From contig KN880685.1 of assembly GCA_000934385.1 (NCBI GenBank), positions 1 through 33,837 of the forward strand: a stretch of DNA of 33,837 nt, read 5' to 3'. The notes below the pieces were generated by a model, which was given only the letters and a program-made list of their open reading frames with translations, had not been told where the DNA came from and did no database searches. Origin of the DNA: Cylindrobasidium torrendii FP15055 ss-10 (Eukaryota > Basidiomycota > Agaricomycetes > Agaricales > Physalacriaceae). Position 1 is the stretch's first letter. The number at the start of each line of letters is the position of its first letter. The translations under genes and the position numbers were made by a program. Shown here piece by piece: positions 29,813 to 33,837 of the stretch.

Positions 29813-31175
29813 ATGGCACCCAAGCAGCCCGCGACCGAGTCGTTCCCCGACTTTTCTGGCAAGCTCCTCTGCGCCGGCCGTCTTCGCCTACGACTCCAGG
29901 AGTGCCTCGGTACTGGCGCCTACGGCAAAGTCTATCGCTCTTTGGACACGCTCTCGCCTAGCGACAATCCTATCTACTACGCTGTCAAGGTCTTGCGCGT
30001 CCCCAAGGCTAACTCTCTCGACGCCTCGCTTCAGGACCGCGAGTTCCGCCATCACAAGCGCGTCGGCGAGCACCCTAACATCATCTCATTTATCGACGTC
30101 GTTCAGGAACAGGAGTATATCTACGTTGTCCTAGAGCTCTGCGACGGCGGCGACCTGTTCGAGGCCATCGTCACGAACAATGTGTTCTACCAGCGCGATG
30201 ACCTCATCAAGAGCTCTTTCCTTCAGCTCATCGACGCCATCTCGTACTGCCACCAGAACAGCGTCTACCACCGCGACATCAAACCCGAGAACATTCTCTG
30301 CTCCCAGGACGGTTCCAGTTTATACGTCGCCGACTTTGGTCTGTCGACAGATGTGCCCCTTTCCAGAGACTTCCGCTGTGGTAGTGTCGAATACATGAGT
30401 CCTGGTGCGTCCGACCTTTCGCGCTGTTGTCTTGAACTCATTTACTACAGACTGCATCGGGCGGGACTTCAAGTTCAAGGGTCGCGCATACTCCACTCGC
30501 TGCAACGATATCTGGGCTCTTGGTGTTGTCCTAGTCAACATGATAACCCAGCGCACTCCATGGAACGCTGCTCGATGCGACGACGACTGCTTCAAGGCGT
30601 ACCTCAACGACGAGGATTACTTTTTGCGCGTTCTCGCCATCTCCGAAGGCACGAATCGCATCCTCAAGAGAGTCTTCCGCGTCGACCCCCTTACCCGCAT
30701 CTCCTTGTCTGAGTTACGCCGCGAGATCACGGCTATCGACAGCTTCTTCCCGCCGTGCGCCGACCCCGCCAAACTCAGCCCCGTCTTAGCAAGCACTGAC
30801 TCGCCGAGGAATTCTGCTGCTCTGCGTCGGTCGTTCTCTTCTACGCCGTCTGTCGACATTGGATGCCTCACCATCGACAACGAGGGCTGTGAGATGGTCG
30901 TTCCTCTTGGTGTTCCCAACGGTTTCCTTACACTGCCGGCCGCAGCACACTCGGGTAGCTCACTGGCCTCTTCCGTCGACAGTGGGGGACCCATCACGCC
31001 GGAAACACACCCGGTTCATGTCGAGACAGACGTGCCGGATATGGAGGAAGGACAGGATCTGGGTCTGGCGCTGCATGTTGAAGTGCAAGTTAAACCTACC
31101 AGGCCAGTCGAAGTGACGATGCACAAGAAGGTATTCTTCAGGCGCCTTATCGAGAAGCTTAAGGTGTCGTCGTGA
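29813..31175 (+). CDS. Ran1/Pat1-like serine/threonine protein kinase (438 aa, two exons)
   Basis: Exons 29813-30404 and 30451-31175; intron 46 nt (1317 nt). Kinase landmarks: the Gly-rich loop GTGAYGKV (33-40), ATP-binding Lys in YYAVKVL (K59), HRDIKPEN (153-160), DFGLSTD (174-180), and YMSPD where most kinases have SPE, so the APE-motif Glu is Asp. Sequence blocks such as HPNIISFIDV and NDIWALGVVLVNMITQRTPW match the Ran1/Pat1-Vhs1/Sks1 group, which in fission yeast blocks meiosis and in budding yeast acts in nutrient response. After the kinase domain there is a Ser/Thr/Pro-rich tail of about 140 residues with no recognised domain. Phosphorylation targets cannot be seen. Confidence 0.93.
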
Positions 31176-31990
31176 TTGTGTTCTTTTTATTTTATCTTCT
31201 TCGACGCGCCCTCTTTACTTCATTTGGACTCGGACATGGACCGTTTTGTATGTACCTCACGTCCTTTACGATACAATTTACGGCTCCATGCACGACCGGC
31301 GCGTAGCTCTTAACGACACATTGGCTGGCGGACGATAGTCTGTCAATGAAATACTTTGTTTTTGGTCATCATGAAAGTTTGTGGTTATTTGCGCCAACAT
31401 AAGCATATCGGAGTCTGAGGCTACAGCAGTGGCTTGCTCAGGGCTTACCAGTAGGACGCTGCCAGTGGCAATTAGAGGTCTAAACACTGGCAAGTGCTAG
31501 CGAGCTTTGAATCGAATAAAGGACTCTATACTAGTGATCTTTTCTCTGGCCATGTTACACCCATTGCTTGAGCTTGTAAAGGTTGTCTGTGGGATAATCC
31601 ACCCGGAGGGCCCATGCCCTCGCGGTATACTGATGCCGACGACACGATCGGGGCACGTCCAAGTGGCAGGGTGCGTCTCTAAAATCCTGCTTTGTTGGGC
31701 ACATACGCGCGTTCTTTGCCGTCGTTATCTGACCCTTCTTTCGTGTTCTACCCATATTCTTTTTCTCCTCTCCGTTCGTTCTATCCTATCCTGGACAGGT
31801 CTTAGATATAGCATCTTCCGCGCCAGTCATATCTGCTTGCTGGGAACCCCGCTTTTGACACTTACTGGCGGTACCGGGGCATTATACATGACTAGTGGTA
31901 TTGACTAGGCCGTGTCTTATACCTGAATGCCACGTCCCCCTTGTTCTCTCTGATTCCCTGTCATTTGTTTGGATGGGCGCATGGATGTTG

Positions 31991-31997
31991 TATATAA
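31991..31997 (+). promoter_or_regulatory. TATA box upstream of the ubiquitin-like gene
   Basis: TATATAA 190 bp upstream of the ATG at 32181, in a region with no other gene. Confidence 0.45.
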
Positions 31998-32063
31998 TGC
32001 GCCCTTTTGCTGTGAGCTTACAGACTTCCCTAGAATCTCGCCCTTGGATCTGAGTACAGTCGT

Positions 32064-32069
32064 CACGTG
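32064..32069. promoter_or_regulatory. CACGTG hexamer upstream of the ubiquitin-like gene
   Basis: CACGTG 117 bp before the ATG, comparable in spacing to those near MRS2 and the kinase. Confidence 0.35.
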
Positions 32070-32180
32070 TGGACAAACACCGCGTCGTGCTCAATCCCAA
32101 TCTGGAAGTGGCAACATCGCGATCGAGACCGCTTTCTGCCTCTTGCCTTGACCACCATCATCTCTTATACACAAAGTTTC

Positions 32181-33026
32181 ATGTCCAAAGTAACGGCACG
32201 GCCGGGACCGTCTCCATACGCGCGTGAACCGCGTTTCTTGGTTGTTACCAACGGCGAACGCAAGATTCTGCTGCCGAAGAAGACGCTGCTGGACACTACC
32301 CTCGAGGTGTGTTATCAGAATCAGCGATGGCCAGACATAATCTGATGCGCTGCACAGGAGGCTCTTGACATCGTATCTCCATATTACACAGGCATACCGC
32401 GCGCAAGCCTCGTGCTGAAGACGGACCAGCTGGAGGAGTGTGAGGGCGAGCTTATCGAGCTCACACGCGAGAGCTGGGGATTCGCATTGCCCTTTTTGAA
32501 GGGGGTGACTGTGTGCGAGAGCCGGGAGGCGCGTGCTTCAGGTGTGTGTTGTGTCTGCGTTCTGCATGCTGGGTTTGCTCATACGCTGTCTGCAGTGCGT
32601 AATGTCCCTGCAACCTCCCACAGGCTGCCGAGCCCGTCAAGCTCATCAGAGCCATCTCATTCGCCTGTTCTACCATCCCCCTCGTTCATTGTTGCAACGA
32701 CGTCGCCTGTACAATCCCGCTCACTCCCTCAGGCGCCTGTCTTGCGCGCGCCCATCGATATGCCAAAGATAGAGAAGGAGAGGAACCAGAAAGACGTTGA
32801 ATACAAAGTGTTCATCACATCTCCCGACGGCGACGAGCCGTACCGGTTCACCGTATCCCCTCTGACGGCCGTACCAAAGCTCATCAAGCACTTTGCGGCC
32901 ATCCGGGGGCTGCAATGCTCAGAATTCTCGCTGTGGCATGGGGAGAAGGAAGTGCGGCTGGGAAGCGTTAGTTCCCATGGCCTGCGGGATGGGGACCAGT
33001 TGAGATGTGTGTTGGGACGGCGGTGA
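32181..33026 (+). CDS. Protein with C-terminal ubiquitin-like domain (246 aa, three exons)
   Basis: Exons 32181-32306, 32358-32541 and 32596-33026; introns of 51 and 54 nt (741 nt). The 54-nt intron is stop-free and in frame, so retention would add 18 residues; I chose splicing because of the canonical GTGTGT..CAG. The N-terminal half has FLVVTNGERKILLPKKTLLD and EALDIVSPYYTGIPRASLV, unassigned but strand-rich. A Ser/Pro-rich linker follows. The last 75 residues (from about 170) read like a SUMO/ubiquitin-related beta-grasp: EYKVFITSPDGDEPYRFTV, LIKHFAAIRGLQCSEFSLW, then HGLRDGDQLRCVLG. There is no C-terminal di-glycine, so it is not a modifier; Rad60-SLD-like binding domains are the closest idea. 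Confidence 0.78.
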
Positions 33027-33837
33027 CCGCTAGCTTCCTCCTGCGGCCGACAGCAACCTTCTACCCTGACATGGGATATCTTCTTCTGCCTACCCTGGCA
33101 TGCAGATCTCCTCCTCCGACCCAGCAAACAGTGTCCTATGCGCGCATCGAAGCCGGTGCTCGCCATGGGATTAACTCCCCGCCCCCTCGAGTGCGGCCAC
33201 GCTGATTCGTGCACCACACGTCTGCTTGTGCGCGTCCTGTTTTGTACGTACGTAGTATACGGTTACCGACAGGGTGCTTTGGCGCAACCTTATGTGTAGT
33301 ACTATCGGATCCATCTAATCTAATGTTACTTGTAGAATCTATGTAGAATATGCCATTTCTTTACTTAATTTCCGAGGGTGATTTGCGTGAGTACTAAGGA
33401 TTGTGCATGTGATGGGTGACCTCCGGTGAGAAGAACCTTGGATAGGCAACTGTGGTTCCCCGTGGGAAATCCTGGGTGTGACTTTGTGATCTTGTGGGAT
33501 TGCACCCTCGTGGATACTATCCTGACCCAGGATATGAAACAAGGACAGGATATGAAACACGCGCAATCGACGCCCTCTTGCGCTCGCGTCTTACAACCAA
33601 AGACCTTGTAATAATTGATTGTAGGTCCTCTGGTGTAGCTGAATACATTGGTGGTATGTTGCGTTGGATATCTCGCGCCCTTGGACGTCGAAAATTACAT
33701 TCGGTGGCAAAATTGAGTAGATCCCAGTATACAGTGATTATTATGCACAAAAGGCCTGATTTTCCACCAGTATATGAAGTGAATACTCCTCATCTTATAT
33801 GTGAACCACTTAGTCGAGCACAAAAGTCAATGAGAAC
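33027..33837. other. 3' flank of the ubiquitin-like gene to window end
   Basis: 811 bp with only short open frames. No tRNA, gene or clear repeat was seen, apart from a direct AGGATATGAAACA repeat at about 33529-33558. Confidence 0.45.

Larger units (their letters stand above)
31176..32180. other. Intergenic stretch between kinase and ubiquitin-like gene
   Basis: About 1 kb with the kinase 3' flank and the next promoter. A TATATAA lies at 31991-31997 (190 bp before the next ATG) and a CACGTG at 32064-32069. No gene is seen; open frames are short. Confidence 0.55.

Noticed and set aside
1..33837. Transposase, reverse transcriptase, CRISPR array, prokaryotic operon or biosynthetic gene cluster
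   Set aside because: No diagnostic motif, repeat-spacer pattern or core biosynthetic enzyme was seen; the NmrA-like and esterase-like genes alone do not make a cluster.

Overview
The window looks like nuclear DNA from a basidiomycete fungus, most likely an Agaricomycete. The signs are dense intron-containing genes on both strands, introns mostly 43-60 nt with GT..CTAAC..AG signals, and the protein families present: F-box protein, ARM/MYND protein, Ran1-like kinase, NmrA reductases, and a Ser/Pro-rich GPI-type surface protein. No prokaryotic, viral or clear transposase gene was seen. Exon models below were built by hand; each intact complete model sums to a whole number of codons and keeps family motifs across the junctions.

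Layout. 1-420 (+): 3' end of an unknown gene. 572-2283 (-): F-box protein. 2797-5108 (-): five-exon carboxylesterase-fold protein with the nucleophile serine replaced. 6171-7141 (-): Bin3-type RNA methyltransferase. 7703-8728 (+): secreted Ser/Pro-rich protein. 9147-9218 (+): tRNA-Asp(GTC). 9534-12435 (-): large disordered protein. 14814-15765 (-): five-exon nucleotidyltransferase-like gene. 16472-18448 (+): eleven-exon MRS2 mitochondrial Mg2+ channel with two GC-AG introns. 20257-22526 (-): armadillo-like MYND-finger protein. 22725-24906 (+): Mss116-type mitochondrial DEAD-box helicase. 25899-26984 and 27266-28349 (-): tandem NmrA-like genes, the second frameshifted. 28718-29147 (-): small Cys-rich/acidic protein, poorly resolved. 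29280-29361 (+): tRNA-Val(CAC) with a 9-nt intron. 29813-31175 (+): Ran1/Pat1-like kinase. 32181-33026 (+): protein with a C-terminal ubiquitin-like fold.

The genes do not form an obvious pathway or cluster. Two (MRS2 and the DEAD-box helicase) are linked by inference: yeast MRS2 and MSS116 both affect mitochondrial group II intron splicing. They lie 4.3 kb apart here. Poorly occupied stretches are 5109-6170, 12436-14813, 18449-20256, 24907-25898 and 31176-32180; they hold a strong foldback, short inverted repeats and a few coding-like fragments.

The most unusual items are the apparent catalytically dead carboxylesterase, the two GC-AG introns in one MRS2 gene, the 2-nt deletion in one of two tandem NmrA paralogues, and a roughly 39-bp-arm hairpin with a 2-nt loop at 25107-25208. 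I did not find convincing evidence for a wholly new multi-gene system.
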